From assembly GCA_038373885.1 (NCBI GenBank), contig JAWZYV010016944.1, forward strand, positions 1,178,001-1,242,000: a DNA stretch of 64,000 nt. The letters are read 5' to 3'. This DNA is from Cheiracanthium punctorium. Its lineage: Eukaryota; Arthropoda; Arachnida; Araneae; Cheiracanthiidae. Positions 46,862-58,795 of the stretch are shown in pieces. Positions within the stretch are counted from its first letter, which is position 1. Every line of letters starts with the position of its first letter. A program made the translations under genes and the position numbers. Under the pieces are notes generated by a model. That model was not told the origin of the DNA. It saw nothing but the letters and a program-made list of their open reading frames with translations, and ran no database searches.

Positions 46862-47141
46862 GGCCATTGTATTTGAAACATTTATTTTGTAACTTGTGTG
46901 TTTGGTTTTAAAAACCAGCTTACAAATTTTCGTCGAGTAAAGTGGACCACATAAATAAAAAAATTTCTAGCACAGAGAATGGAAGTTATTTTATGTGAAT
47001 CGAAACCAATCGCTTAGGCTTAGGTGATTGGTGTAGGATAGGCCCTTAATCTTCAAGTCTTCTGTCCCCCATCACAAAGCTTCTTCTCAGAACGAAAGGA
47101 ACTGCTAACAAACAATGGAAAGATAACTGTCATGTTTACCA

Positions 47142-47409
47142 ACACGGACTTGGATATAGGATAATCATCGGAGTATTCTTAAACAGCTTAACGAAATTTT
47201 CCTGTAATTTGACGCTGTAGTTTGTTAGCATTAAGTTTATGTTGTGCGCATGCATTCGTTGGTAGTAGATTGCACATGATTCGTTGCTAAGCATCGCTAG
47301 AGGACGCTGATGTAGATAATCATTAAAAGGGTATCGAGTATTTTCCTTTGAGAGGCTGACGCTATTTCTCCCGTCTGCCGCTAGTCGATGATCATCCTAT
47401 ATCTAACTC
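47142..47409. mobile_element. 268-bp TIR element with 11-bp duplication
   Basis: Imperfect inverted ends acttggatataggataatc / gatcatcctatatctaact are flanked by the direct repeat catgtttacca (47131-47141 and 47410-47420 with its first base shared). The duplication length would fit a MULE-type element. Confidence 0.7.
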
Positions 47410-47410
47410 C

Positions 47411-47700
47411 ATGTTTACCAAACACTTGACACTCGAATTAATCCAAACACGCGTGTTAAACTTATGGAGAAGATATCTTACCGATGACTTTAACGTGCAT
47501 ATTGGGATTAATCCACTTGTAAAATGTTTGGTGAATAAGACCGTTAATTACTTTAACAACAGCCTTTTTCACCAAACGTCTGACACGCGAATTAATTTAT
47601 AGAAGCGTGTTAAAGTCATGGGTAAGATAGCTCACCGATGCCTTCAACACGCGTGTTTGGTTTAATCAGCGTGCTAAGTATTTGGTGAATAAAACCGTAA
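47411..47700. repeat. Local repeats with caccaaac/gtttggtg ends
   Basis: Two related segments of about 140-150 bp share acacgcgaattaat, acacgcgtgtt and atttggtgaataa(g/a)accgt. They also pair as inverted repeats. Confidence 0.6.
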
Positions 47701-47935
47701 ATGAATTGACTCTTGTCTCAGTCGATATAGTTTTTTAACTCCATTCAGTCGACTTCAAAAACAAAGGTCAACCCGTAGAGGAAAGTGTAGAGCAACCGAC
47801 ACACACATACCATGTTCAGAAAGTTTCACCGAGGAACTATTTTCTTTTGATTGGAGCCCAGAAGATTAGCGGGAAGCACTTGTTATTGTATCTTGATAGA
47901 GCTTTGTTTTACTAAATCTTTGTTTCAAAATAGAA

Positions 47936-48004
47936 ATGGTAGTATGTTGTGCTATTGATTGCACGAACAGATCAGATCTAAAGAAGCCTGGTGTCACTTT
48001 TCAG
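47936..48004 (+). CDS. Possible first exon of a THAP-domain protein
   Basis: An ATG opens a 23-codon stretch containing CCAIDCTNR and KKPGVTF, closely resembling the start of a THAP zinc finger (C-x2-4-C, then a G-V-x-F segment). It is followed directly by CAG|GTTAAA, a good splice donor. Without splicing the frame ends within eight codons. THAP fingers bind DNA and occur in host regulators and in P-element-type transposases, so either origin is possible. I found no second exon with the expected C-x-H pair or AVPTIF-like end in the following few kilobases. Confidence 0.4.
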
Positions 48005-48048
48005 GTTAAACAATTATTGAAGTGAAAACTTCTTAGGAGCGTTGGGCA

Positions 48049-48296
48049 CTCTTGAAATGGAAAGAAGTCACTGAACTGGCGTGACCGTCATGCTAAGATA
48101 CATATGAGGAAAAAGTAGATTAAAGAAAAGGGGGATGGTGGCGTCATAACTACGATGCGCCTAAAGTAGTTTAAAGTGGAGAAAAGTCACATAATTAACG
48201 TGACCGTCACGCTAAGATACAAATTGGGAAAATGTGGATTGAGGAAAAAGTGGATGGTGAAGTCATAACTACGACGCGCATAAATTTCAACTAGCC
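48049..48296. repeat. Two-copy tandem duplication (~125 bp)
   Basis: The phrases gaaagaagtcac, gtgaccgtcatgctaagatac and gtcataactacgatgcgc recur about 125 bp later with scattered differences. Confidence 0.75.
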
Positions 48297-50567
48297 CCCT
48301 CCTCCCCTAAAATATCATTAATCCGTCTCCGAATTTAATTACTCCAGACACTGAAACTACGAAAACGAAACTACCACCAGCGATATTAAATTACGTGCAA
48401 AATATATTATCTTTAAAAGTAATTTGTTCAGATGCATGTTACACGTTCTTTTGAGTTCCATTATTTTTAATTATACTTTCGTTGTCATTTCTCAGTCGTT
48501 TTTCGTAAAGAAAAAAATCTAATCGCCGTAATCAATGTATCTACATAGGGTTCGTCTGCTTTTTTTTTTTTTTGTCTCCAATGGTTCCATTCGGGGCCGT
48601 CGCTAAGCAACGGGCCTGCTCATGAGTTGCCACCGCTAAAAATGAGTTTATCATTGAGGCCTGTTTTCCCCATTTGCAGTGTTCTATTTTATTATTCTAA
48701 GTATTATAAAAATTATATTATTTTATTATTATTAAAACAATTTTTTATAGTTTTGTCGTACTAAAGAACTTTAGATGTAGGTAATCCTTTTGTGAATCTT
48801 ACGCCGTTTTCTTTCATGAAAATTTATCATAAAATTCGAACATTTTGCTCTGAATGTAAAGGTAAGTGAGCACTTTTATAATTTATTTAGAAGTTCTAAA
48901 AATATGTATGTAAATCATGTTTAGTGAATAATTACTCATGTGTTATTTATAAATAAATTATTTTAATCAGAAATCGTATTACTTGAGTAGTTTATTCTTG
49001 TAAATAAGCAGCTTGTAAATAAGAAATATGTTGTGATACTAGTTAGACAACTTAATTTTGCCAGTTGAAAATGTTATTTATCAGTTATATATGCCTTGAT
49101 TATGTGATTCAGACTTACATCTGGTACAGTGCAGAAATACAGTAAATTATAAATTATTGATTTTTACATGTTTATATAGAAACTTCAAATGTAGTTAATA
49201 TTTTGTACAAGCGTTCATTGTGCTTGCTCAGTTCCAAAGTTCGAATGAGAAAGCGACAAAAGAATAACATATACTACATGAAATGTCTTTATTAAAGAAT
49301 AATTAATTCAGGGATCTTGCTATATAGCGTATTTTATCAATTTTCTCCAATATGCACGATATCCCGAAAACACTGAAATGCGCTTTAATACATCATTTGT
49401 TAAAGATCAATGTTAAATTGTTTAAAATAACGTAGGAAATACGACTACGTTCATGAAATATTCATTATAAAAATGTCTTTCTCATTTGTGTATTTAGTTA
49501 TTTTAAAGCATATTAAATATCCACTTGTGAAACTAAAATAAGCAATCGTGAATCATGAGAGTAAGCGCTACCTTGTTTTTTCTTCAAATTATATGCATCT
49601 ATTTTCTTAATCTCAATGTGTATCATAGCAAACAAATCAATCATGAGTTCGTACTTGAATTAGTAACACAATTACTACTTAAAACTACATTAAATAACGC
49701 TTGAAAGCACTGGGAAGCTTAAGAAATGCCTGATGTATACGTGAAGACTGGAGCATCCATAGGCCTCTTTGGATGGCTCATCAAACTACACGCGCAGGCC
49801 CGTTACTAATTGCGAAGGCCCCGTTCCACCTTCCTCTCACGGAAGAATAAAATTTTGTTACGAATACGTTGTATTGGAAGTTTAGCAGAAGCGCTCGCCA
49901 CTTTCCTTTATGGGTTAACCAGTTTCCGTTTATAAATGAACGTTTTAAAACATCAAAAACTAAAACTAGTTGCACGAATGGCTCTGGTTCCTTGTTTACG
50001 AATGCGCCCTCAAACGCACAAGTTTTGCTGATTTCCATTTGAACGATCAGAAGTTTTGATATGGCTGGCTAAAAGCGTTAGCAATCTAATGGCTGTATCC
50101 AAAGAGGGTTTCAGCAGGTTAGTTAGCAGTTTTACATTTCAACTTGTGCTGCCATCACAAAGCCATTGTCTTGTGCAAATTCGTCTGCATTTAATGTTCA
50201 ATAATGAAAATTAAACTACTTTTGTTTAAGACAAACAAAGAATTTCTTATGTAAGTATTGTTACAGTATTTACATGATACGTTTAATGTTTGTTTTGAGA
50301 ACAGAAATTGAATCAAGAATGTGATGGGGTGAAATAGCTCCTAGCAAGTGCATTATCACCCCACTTTATGTATTCATCAGTTCTGTTTATGTTTTAGATT
50401 TGTATGCACGACCTTAGATTTGTATTTATATTTTAAATTATAGATTTGTAAGTACCAGCGTGTTTTGCATGTCTACGATTGCTTCCCCACTCATCATTTT
50501 CAGAGGTAATCTCGATATCGGTTGTCGCTGATTTGAGACCTCACCTGCCCCCAATAGTAATTACAGT
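48297..50567. other. Gene-free region with a possible foldback element
   Basis: Near 48583-48625 the text ttcggggccgtcgctaagc...aacgggcctgc is mirrored imperfectly at about 49792-49832 (gcaggcccgtt...gaaggccccgtt), which may mark an element of about 1.25 kb. The rest is AT-rich without gene signal. Confidence 0.4.
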
Positions 50568-50744
50568 CAGAGCATTATTATCGCATGGGCAAATCGGGAC
50601 TTTGCCAAGGGCCCTCAATATCAAGTGTTGTTCTGAAATATTCTTTTTTATATCAAAATTTTATGAAAAATAAAACAAATTTCATAGATGAGGGCCCCCA
50701 AATTCATCAATGCCCGGGGCCCCTGTGGTCATAATTAGGCTCTG
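50568..50744. mobile_element. 177-bp hAT-type MITE
   Basis: Ends cagagcattattatcg and ataattaggctctg with a perfect 8-bp duplication attacagt (50560-50567 and 50745-50752). Confidence 0.88.
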
Positions 50745-51590
50745 ATTACAGTTGTAATTTTTTCAGTCCTGCTAGAAGAACAAAATGCCTTTTGATCCAG
50801 TGTATGCTTTACCCGAAAAAGCCAGCTCAATACCCCCTTTCTTCTGGTTTCAAAACGGTAATCCTTTCATTGTTTTTACTTTTCCTGAAAAGAGGATATG
50901 TTACTGTTGCTGAAGGGAAGAAAAAGAAACACTTTTAGTGTAGATGCCAGTTTGTGAGTCAGTGAAACATTGTTGTATCTGCTATTTTTTTTTTTTTTGC
51001 CATATTAAAGATGTTAAAATATAAAATATATTTTTAAACAAGTTAGAGCCCGGCAAAGCCAATTTGATGCTATAGGCAGACACAGTTAATTGTGGCCCCC
51101 TTTCTACTGATACATATGCATAAAATATAAATAGTTTGTGTATCTTGATCATATATATGTACATATGTGTCATGCACATGCATTTGGAATATAGACACTA
51201 GTGTAATTTCGGGGCTCTCGTTCATTGGGGTCCCGGGGCAGCTGCCTAGTCTGCGGTTGCCTTAGTTGGGCGCTAAAACAAGTCGTTTGTGGATACATGT
51301 GTACCTGTTATTTGATGAGAAGGATCTGGACACTTTCGAAAAAAGAAAAATTATTTATATCCACGTCTAAATTTTCATAAGTTACATAAAGGTAGGTTTG
51401 TCATTAATAAAGGAATTTAAACACTAAAACAAGAAGAATGTGTATGTAATGGTTTTATTTACCATAATAAAAAATCAAATCTAAAACAATCTATTAAAAT
51501 GGGTATGCATAGTAATAAACAAGAGTTGCGCTTTCTTACGCTTATTGGTCTCAATAAACATGTCAACTATCAAAATTAGTCAAAACTAAT
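50745..51590. other. Gene-free spacer
   Basis: AT-rich with ccccgggg-type patches near 51210-51240 that recall MITE ends, but no paired termini were found. Confidence 0.4.
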
Positions 51591-52680
51591 TCGCCTGGGG
51601 TTTGGAGGGGCTCTGAACTGGGAGACTGAAGGTGCCTGGTTCGGTACCAGGTCGCGTCCGCTGAAATAACCGTTGGGAGTTTTCCGTGGTTTCCTCTGAA
51701 ACAGGGGCGTAGTTACCGCCGTATCAATTATACGGGGCCACGGGGACCCCCAACGTGCGTAGGCAAAAATTAATAAAAACTTACCAATTTTTTTTCAGAA
51801 ATGGAAAAAGTAAAAAAAAAAAGCAATTTATTTTTTTTCCCGCGTAAAGCGTGCGTTCAAAAGTTGGCAACACCCTACATTGGTTATCGCGAGCTGCGGG
51901 ATTTCCCCGTTTAAGTCATTTACTTCAGCTGAAGGACTTAAAACTGAAATTTTAAATACGATTAAAAAATATGGAATTGGTTTGACTAAATGTAGAGGAC
52001 AGGGTTACAATGGAGCAAATGTTATGTCGGGTATTTATGGAGGATTACAAACCCTAATAAAAGAGCATGATCCGAATGCCGATTATGTTCATTGTGCTGC
52101 GCACGCATTAAATTTAATTTTAAACGATGCTGCGAAACATGTTTGTGAAGTGTCTATTTTTTTCGATAATTTAGAAAAATATATACTTTTTTGGCAATAG
52201 TATACAACGCTGGGCAATGTTAAGTGACGATTCATCTGAAAAATATTTAATTACCCTTAAAAAGGTATGTCCTACCAGATGGTCTTCAAGGAACGACGCT
52301 TTATTAAGTAAAGAAAAATTATTTATTAATCATGAAAACTTTGTACCAACTAAATTTAATTTCGAAAAAAAAAAGATGAACGTGAAGAATGTAAAAATAT
52401 AATTAACATTTTAGAGAGTTATGATTTCTTAGTGCTTGTCGCATTTTTTTCTTCACTATTTGAAATCATTAATCCTGTTTCTAAAGCTCTATAGCATAAA
52501 AAATGATGACTTACAGAAAACTAGTATTTTATTAAGTAATCTTTTGAATAGACTGTTCGAATTAAGAAATCAAAATTCATTCAATAGTTTGCTAAATGAG
52601 TCCAAAGATTTAGCAAAAGAGTGGAGGGTAACAACTGTTTTTAAAAACAAAAGGCGAAAGATAACGAAGCGGTTTTTTTA

Positions 52681-54651
52681 CTTCCTTGTACGTAGTATAA
52701 GGAAGTAATGTGATCCCGAAAAATTTTGGGGGCCAAATTTCGACATAAAAACCGATTTTGACTTCCTCTAAATTTAATTAAAAAAATTTTTTCGATGCAT
52801 CTCATCGTAGGCTAGCATGCACGATCATATTAACGCGTCTGCAACTCATTTTGACCAGTGGCGAGTCTACAGTGGCCAGTTTTTCCATGCCGTCTGTACG
52901 TACGTACGTACGTACGTACGTATGTATGTAACTCGCATATCTCAAAAACTAATGGTCGTAGAATGTTGAGATTTGATATTTAGGATTGTTCTATGATCTA
53001 GTTGTGCACCTCCCCTTTTGGTGGCAATCGAATGGATAGTTTATGTACAGGACCGCCCAAAAGATTCGAAATACATTACGCTCTATGGGCCGAAATTCAT
53101 TAAACTCGCCTAACTCAAAAGCTATTAGGCGTAGAATGTCGAAACTTCATATTTTGGATAGTTGTAACATCTAGTTGTGCACCTCCCCTTTTGGTTCCAT
53201 TCGACTGGATAGTTTATCTACAGGACTGCCCAAAACATTCGAAATACATTACACTCAATGGGCCGAAATTCATTAAACTCGCATATCTCAAAAACTGTTA
53301 GGCGTTGAATGTTGAAACTTTATATTTAGGATTGTTGTAACATCTAGTTGTGCACCTTCCCTTTCGGTTCCATTCGACTGAATAGTTTATCTACAGGACC
53401 GCCCAAAAGATTCGAAATACATTACGCTCTATGGGCCGAAATTCATCAAAGCGTTTTTTAGAGGTATTGGGCTATTTCAAACGACTCAGAAGTGATATAT
53501 GCTGTAAAGAGTTAGAAAATGAATTTCTCCATTAAAAAAAGTGTCTTTTTCATTTATAGTTCTGCTACAGGAACACTCAAAAGATTTCCAATACATTACG
53601 GTCAATAGCAATTTTAGGGGCATTCATCCATTTCAAGCACAATACCGTCCTACCACATAAGTTAGGTAATGGTCCGACCACGGTCACGTGCCTCCCTCAA
53701 GAACTATGCCAAAAGTCGCCAAGCTTGGCGACTTTTGGTGTATGTGTGTGCATATTTAACTCTCAAATCTCAAAAACTATTATGAAATTTCATATATAAG
53801 AATGTTGTAACATCTAGTTGTGCATCTCGATTTTTGGTTCCAATCTACTGGAGAGTTTATTTACAGGACCACCGAAAAGAATTTCAGTACCTTAATGTCT
53901 ATGGACATCTTCAATATAATACAGTCATTGTTTGGTACATGCCCAAAATCTCGCCGTCTGTCCTCGACCTTGGCGAGTTTTGGCGAAATATCGCCAAATT
54001 TGGCGATAGTCAGTCATTTGGTCCATGCCCAAAGTATCGCCATTTGTTATCGTTCTTGGCGAGTTTTGGCGGAATATCGCCAAATTTGGCGATAATCTGT
54101 CATTGTTTGGTTCATGCTTAAAATCTCGCCAAATGTCTTCGACATTGATGAGTTTCGCCGAAATATCGCCAAATTTGGCGCCAAAAATTATTTCCTATTT
54201 TGTATAACTCTAAAACTTTAACCCGTAGATTTTTTAACTTTGTATTTAGAACTATTGTAATATCTAACTGTTTTCAATATCTTTTTTGACAGCAATCGAC
54301 TGAGAATTTATTTACAGGGTGAGCCAAATGACTTTAAATACATTGAGGTGTATGGATGCATTCAATTCATTGAAAGTCTGTGGTCAATGACTACTTTGGC
54401 TATCCCCAAAATCTCGCTGACTATCTCAAGTTTGTCGGCTTTTGGTGAAATATCGCCAAATAAAGTGTCAGAAGGAAATCTTTCAAATTGAACTCAGCTT
54501 GGCGATATCGAAATATTTGGCTAGAAATCGCTAAACCTTACTATTATTGATATTTTATCTCTTTCAAACAAAATAAATTTAGAGGAAGTGCATCGAAAAT
54601 ATTTTTGATCTAATGGACGTGCAAGGAAGTCATGTGTTGGACACATCAGAT
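52681..54651 (+). mobile_element. Unclassified 1.97-kb repeat, unit 1 of a dimer
   Basis: Begins cttccttgtacgtagtataa (with its own mirrored aaggaag) and ends gttggacacatcagat. It contains a (TACG)n patch, three ~190-bp internal repeats (caactagatg/catctagttgtgcacctcc, acaggaccgcccaaaaga) and a run of palindromes tcgccaaatttggcga. It is preceded by ttttttta (52673-52680). No ORF of note. Confidence 0.85.
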
Positions 54652-54659
54652 TTTTTTTA

Positions 54660-56620
54660 CTTCCTTGTACGTAGTATAAGGAAGTAATGTGATCCCGAAA
54701 AATTTTGGGGGCCAAATTTCGACAAAAAAACCGATTTTGACTACCTCTAAATTTAATTTAAAAATTTTTTTCGATGCATCCTATCGTAGGCTAGCATGCA
54801 CGATCATATTAACGCGTCTGCAACTCATTTTGACCAGCGGCGAGTCTGCTGTGGCCAGTTTTTCCATGCCGTCTGTACGTACGTATGTATGTAACTCGCA
54901 TATCTCAAAAACTATTGGTCGTAGAATGTTGAGATTTGATATTTAGGATTGTTCTATGATCTAGTTGTGCACCTCCCCTTTTGGTGGCAATCGAATGGAT
55001 AGTTTATGTACAGGACCGCCCAAAAGATTCGAAATACATTACGCTCTATGGGCCGAAATTCATTAAACTCGCCTAACTCAAAAGCTATTAGGCGTAGAAT
55101 GTCGAAACTTCATATTTTGGATAGTTGTAACATCTAGTTGTGCACCTCTCCTTTTGGTTCCATTCGACTGGATAGTTTATCTACAGGACTGCCCAAAACA
55201 TTCGAAATACATTACGCTCAATGGGCCGAAACTCATTAAACTCGCATATCTCAAAAACTATTAGGCGTAGAATGTTGAAACTTTATATTTAGGATTGCTG
55301 TAACATCTAGTTGTGCACCTCCCCTTTCGATTCCATTCGACTGGATAGTTTATCTACAGAACCGCCCAAAAGATTCGAAATACATTACGCTCTATGGGCC
55401 GAAATTCATCAAAGCGTTTTTTAGAGGTATTGGGCTATTTCAAACGACTCAGAAGTGATGTATGCTGTAAAGAGTTAGAAAATGAATTTCTCCATTAAAA
55501 AAAGTGTCTTTATCATTTGTAGTTCTGCTACAGGAACACTCAAAAGATTTCCAATACATTACGGTCAATGGCAATTTTAGGGGCATTCATCCATTTCAAG
55601 CACAATACCGTCCTACAACATAAGTTAGGTAATGGTCCGACCAGGGTCACGTGCCTCCCTCAAGAACTATGCCAAAAGTCGCCAAGCTTGGCGACTTTTG
55701 GTGTACGTGTGTGCATATTTAACTCTCAAATCTCAAAAACTATTATGAAATTTCATATATAAGAATGTTGTAACATCTAGTTGTGTATCTCGATTTTTGG
55801 TTCCAATCTACTGGAGAGTTTATATACAGGACCACCGAAAAGAATTTTAGTACTTTAATGTCTATGGACATCTTCAATATAATACAACCGTAGACAGTCA
55901 TTTTGGTGCATGCCCAAAAACTCGCCGTCTGTCCTCGACCTTGGCGAGTTTTGGCGAAATATCGCCAAATTTGGCGATAGTCAGTCATTTGGTCCATGCC
56001 CAAAGTATCGCCATTTGTCATCGTTCTTGGCGAGTTTTGGCGAAATATCGCCAAATTTGGCGATAATCTGTCATTGTTTGGTTCATGCTTAAAATCTCGC
56101 CAAATTTCGTCGACATTGACGAGTTTCGCCGAAATATCGCCAAATTTGGCGCCAAAAATTATTTCGTATTTTGTATAACTCTAAAACTAACCCGTAGATT
56201 TTTTAACTTTTGTATTTAGAACTATTGTAATATCTAACTGTTTTCCATATCTTTTTTGACAGTAATCGACTGAGAATTTATTTACAGGGTGAGCCAAATG
56301 ACTTTTAATACATTGAGGTGTATGGATGCATTCAATTCATTGAAAGTCTGTGGTCAATGACTACTTTGGCTATCCCCAAAGTCTCGCAGACTATCTCAAG
56401 TTTGTCGGCTTTTGGTGAAATATCGCCAAATAAAGTGTCAGAAGGAAATATTTCAAATTGAACTCAGCTTGGCGATATCGAAATATTTGTCTAGAAATCG
56501 CTAAACCTTACTATTATTGATATTTTATCTCTTTCAAACAAATAAGTTTAGAGGAAGTGCGTCGAAAATATTTTTGATCTAATGGACGTGCAAGGAAGTC
56601 ATGTGTTGGACACATCAGAT
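54660..56620 (+). mobile_element. Unclassified 1.97-kb repeat, unit 2 of a dimer
   Basis: Nearly identical to unit 1 and in the same orientation. The 8-bp string ttttttta occurs before unit 1, between the units (54652-54659) and after unit 2 (56621-56628), the pattern of an element plus its target duplication repeated once. Confidence 0.87.
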
Positions 56621-57530
56621 TTTTTTTATGAGCTATCACAAGATGAGAGAATTTCAGACCCGGAATCCTATTTCAAAGTCAATGTCTACTATTGCTGTTT
56701 AGATATATTAATTTCTCAAACTATGCAGAGATTTCAGAGCCTTTGCGACCTGAGTAGTATGTTCGAAATATTACAACCGGAGAAACTCCTGTCATTTTCA
56801 AACGAAGAGATAGTAAACGCTTCCTGAAAACTGTCGGCTAAATACAGTAAAGACATCTCAGTTAATCTTTATGACCAATTAAAATCTCTAAAAACATGCT
56901 TAAAATCTGAAATTCAAAAAATTCATTCCATTTCGGAGCTCATTGAATTATTGCTGATAAAATTCAATAGTCTTGCATCCAGTTTTCCGGAGGTAATACC
57001 AGCATGCCTTTTATTTTTGACCCTTCCAGTTACAACCGCAACTGCTGAAAGAAGTTTTTCAAAATTAAAACTGATAAAAAATTACCTAAGAACTTCGATG
57101 GGACAGGAACGCCTGTATGACTTGTCACTATTGTCTATAGAGGCAGAAACTTTAGAAAAACTAAAGTCATCATCAGCTATAAATGATTTAATAAATCAGT
57201 TTGCCGAAAAAAAGGCAAGGAGAGTGTATATTTAATTTGAAAGGTTTGTAAAAATTTTGGAAAAAGTGACAGATAGATAATTATGATGAATAAATATTTC
57301 TTTTAATTTTATGCAAACATTTTGTTTTCTTTTGTGAGAAATCTTTACCCTTCCTAAGGGCCCCCAAACAAATTTTTATACGGGGCCCCGCCAAGGCACG
57401 TTACGCTTCTGCTCTGAAACTTAGCGTAAATAGAGGTTAGGACCCCTTAGAAAGACCCCCACGAAGGGCACCGCACCCACGATAAAGCCCACCCGTAGCA
57501 AATCGACCGCAATCCCACAAACAAACAAAC

Positions 57531-57871
57531 TGGGGTTTGGAGGTAATTCCCTATGCAGCCTCCCCCTCTCAATTCCGTAATGAACAGGAGTTGGATTCAC
57601 ATATTCATTTAGAGTTATTAGACATAACTTAAATTTAAGGATAGAAATAGTGACGGATTCAGGGTAGCTCTGGGAACTTAAATCGCATCTGTTAGACATG
57701 GGTGCTAAGGATTAGGCGAAATTTTTCAGGATTAAAAATGGAGAGTTTTACTGTTGAGTTTTGCATGAATAGAAATTATTAAAAAGCAATAGCCTATATT
57801 AAGGAGTTTTGTTTTTGTTTTATTCAAAATAAATAATGCTGAAGAAGTCAATATAACAACCAAATTTAGCT
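57531..57871. other. Gene-free spacer
   Basis: Short stretch between the split SINE and the next repeat copy; nothing recognised. Confidence 0.45.
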
Positions 57872-58245
57872 TCTTTACATCCTTGTACGAAGTAGTACAG
57901 TCAGTGATGGCAAAAGATTTCAATATGCAGATTTAATGAAAAAAATCCATTCTGACTAAATGTAAATTTTACTTTGAGGAGTTCTACCAAAAGACGTCTC
58001 AACTTACGCATGCATGTATGTTTGGATATATGCATGTCCAATCCCCATTTTGACCAACCTCTAGTCCATTTTGGCTGTTTTTATCGGGGCGTCTGTATAT
58101 ACGTAACTTTAGAGGTTGATCCAGAAATTTTTTACGGGATCCCATTTTGTAAAAACTGTGAATTTCAACTATCGTTGTGGATTTTAATACCAAGTTTTGT
58201 AAAAGTCACTTTTTTTTGGTTAAAATAAATTACAAAACAAATTTT
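57872..58245 (+). mobile_element. 5' fragment of the 1.97-kb repeat family
   Basis: Starts catccttgtacgaagtag and continues with gcatgcatgtatg and ccattttgaccaacctc, diverged versions of the first 350 bp of the unit at 52681. It abuts an inverted, fuller copy. Confidence 0.6.
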
Positions 58246-58795
58246 TAAAAATCTATGTGGGTGGACACCACATTACATTCTTCTACGGCTATTAAAGCAT
58301 AAATATTTTTGGTGCACTTCATCTGAACTTATTTTGTTTGAAAGAGATAAAATGCTGCAATAATACTAAGATTTAGCAATTTCTAGCAAAATATTTAAGA
58401 TATCGCCAAGCTGGGTTCAGTTTGAAAGATTTGTTTTTGGCACTTAATTGGGCGATATTTCGCCAAAAGTCGACAAGCTTTAGTTAGCGAGATTTTGGTC
58501 ATAACCGAAATAGGGATTCATCACAGACTTTTAATGAATTAAAGGTATCGCTAGACCTTTATTTAAAGGCTTTCTTGGTTACCCTGTAATTACTCAGCCA
58601 ATTGCAATCAAAAAAGAGATGCGCAGTTGTTACAATAGTTCTGAATTCAAAATTTCAACATTCTACGGTTGAAAGTTTTAGAGATGCGAAATACGTAATT
58701 ATTTTTGGCGATATTTCCCCAAAACTCGCCAAGGTCCATGGCAAATGGCGAGATTTTGGGCATGGGCAAAACACTGACTGACTACAGACATAAAA

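Larger units (their letters stand above)
51880..57235 (+). pseudogene. Broken hAT transposase (ZMYM1-like type)
   Basis: Pieces in order are 51880-52200 (GQGYNGANVMSG and YVHCAAHALNLILNDA), 52217-52402 (VCPTRWSSRNDALL), 52436-52680 (alpha-helical insertion region ending KRRKITKRFF), then 56629-57235 (ELSQDERISDPESYFKV... and the dimerisation motif LPVTTATAERSFSKLKLIK). The N-terminal zinc finger and first catalytic region are missing. The position that is usually Asp in the YDGA motif reads Asn. There are frameshifts and stops, for example TGA at 56824-56826. The inserted repeat dimer lies between the third and fourth pieces. Confidence 0.85.
51702..57411 (+). mobile_element. hAT transposon interrupted by a repeat dimer
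   Basis: Ends caggggcgtagttacc and cgttacgcttctg with a perfect 8-bp duplication ctctgaaa (51694-51701 and 57412-57419). It carries a broken transposase gene. Without the 3.95-kb insertion its length would be about 1.75 kb, too short for the full gene, so its 5' coding part is deleted. Confidence 0.92.
51591..57530 (+). mobile_element. tRNA-derived SINE split by a hAT element
   Basis: The left half (51591-51701) has B box ggttcggtacc and ttttccgtggtttcctctg. The right half resumes at about 57412 with cttagcgtaaatagaggttaggacc and gaaagacccccacgaaggg. Both halves match, in order, the SINE at 45095-45350. The break falls exactly at the hAT duplication. Confidence 0.85.

Noticed and set aside
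52900..52930. (TACG)n run as a regulatory site
   Set aside because: A simple repeat inside the unclassified element, shorter in the second unit, so it is a slippage product.
53820..54207. Overlapping plus-strand ORFs rich in LGEFWRNIAKFGD repeats, seen again at 55910-56178
   Set aside because: They translate the cgccaaatttggcga palindromes in the repeat dimer and appear in several frames and on both strands.
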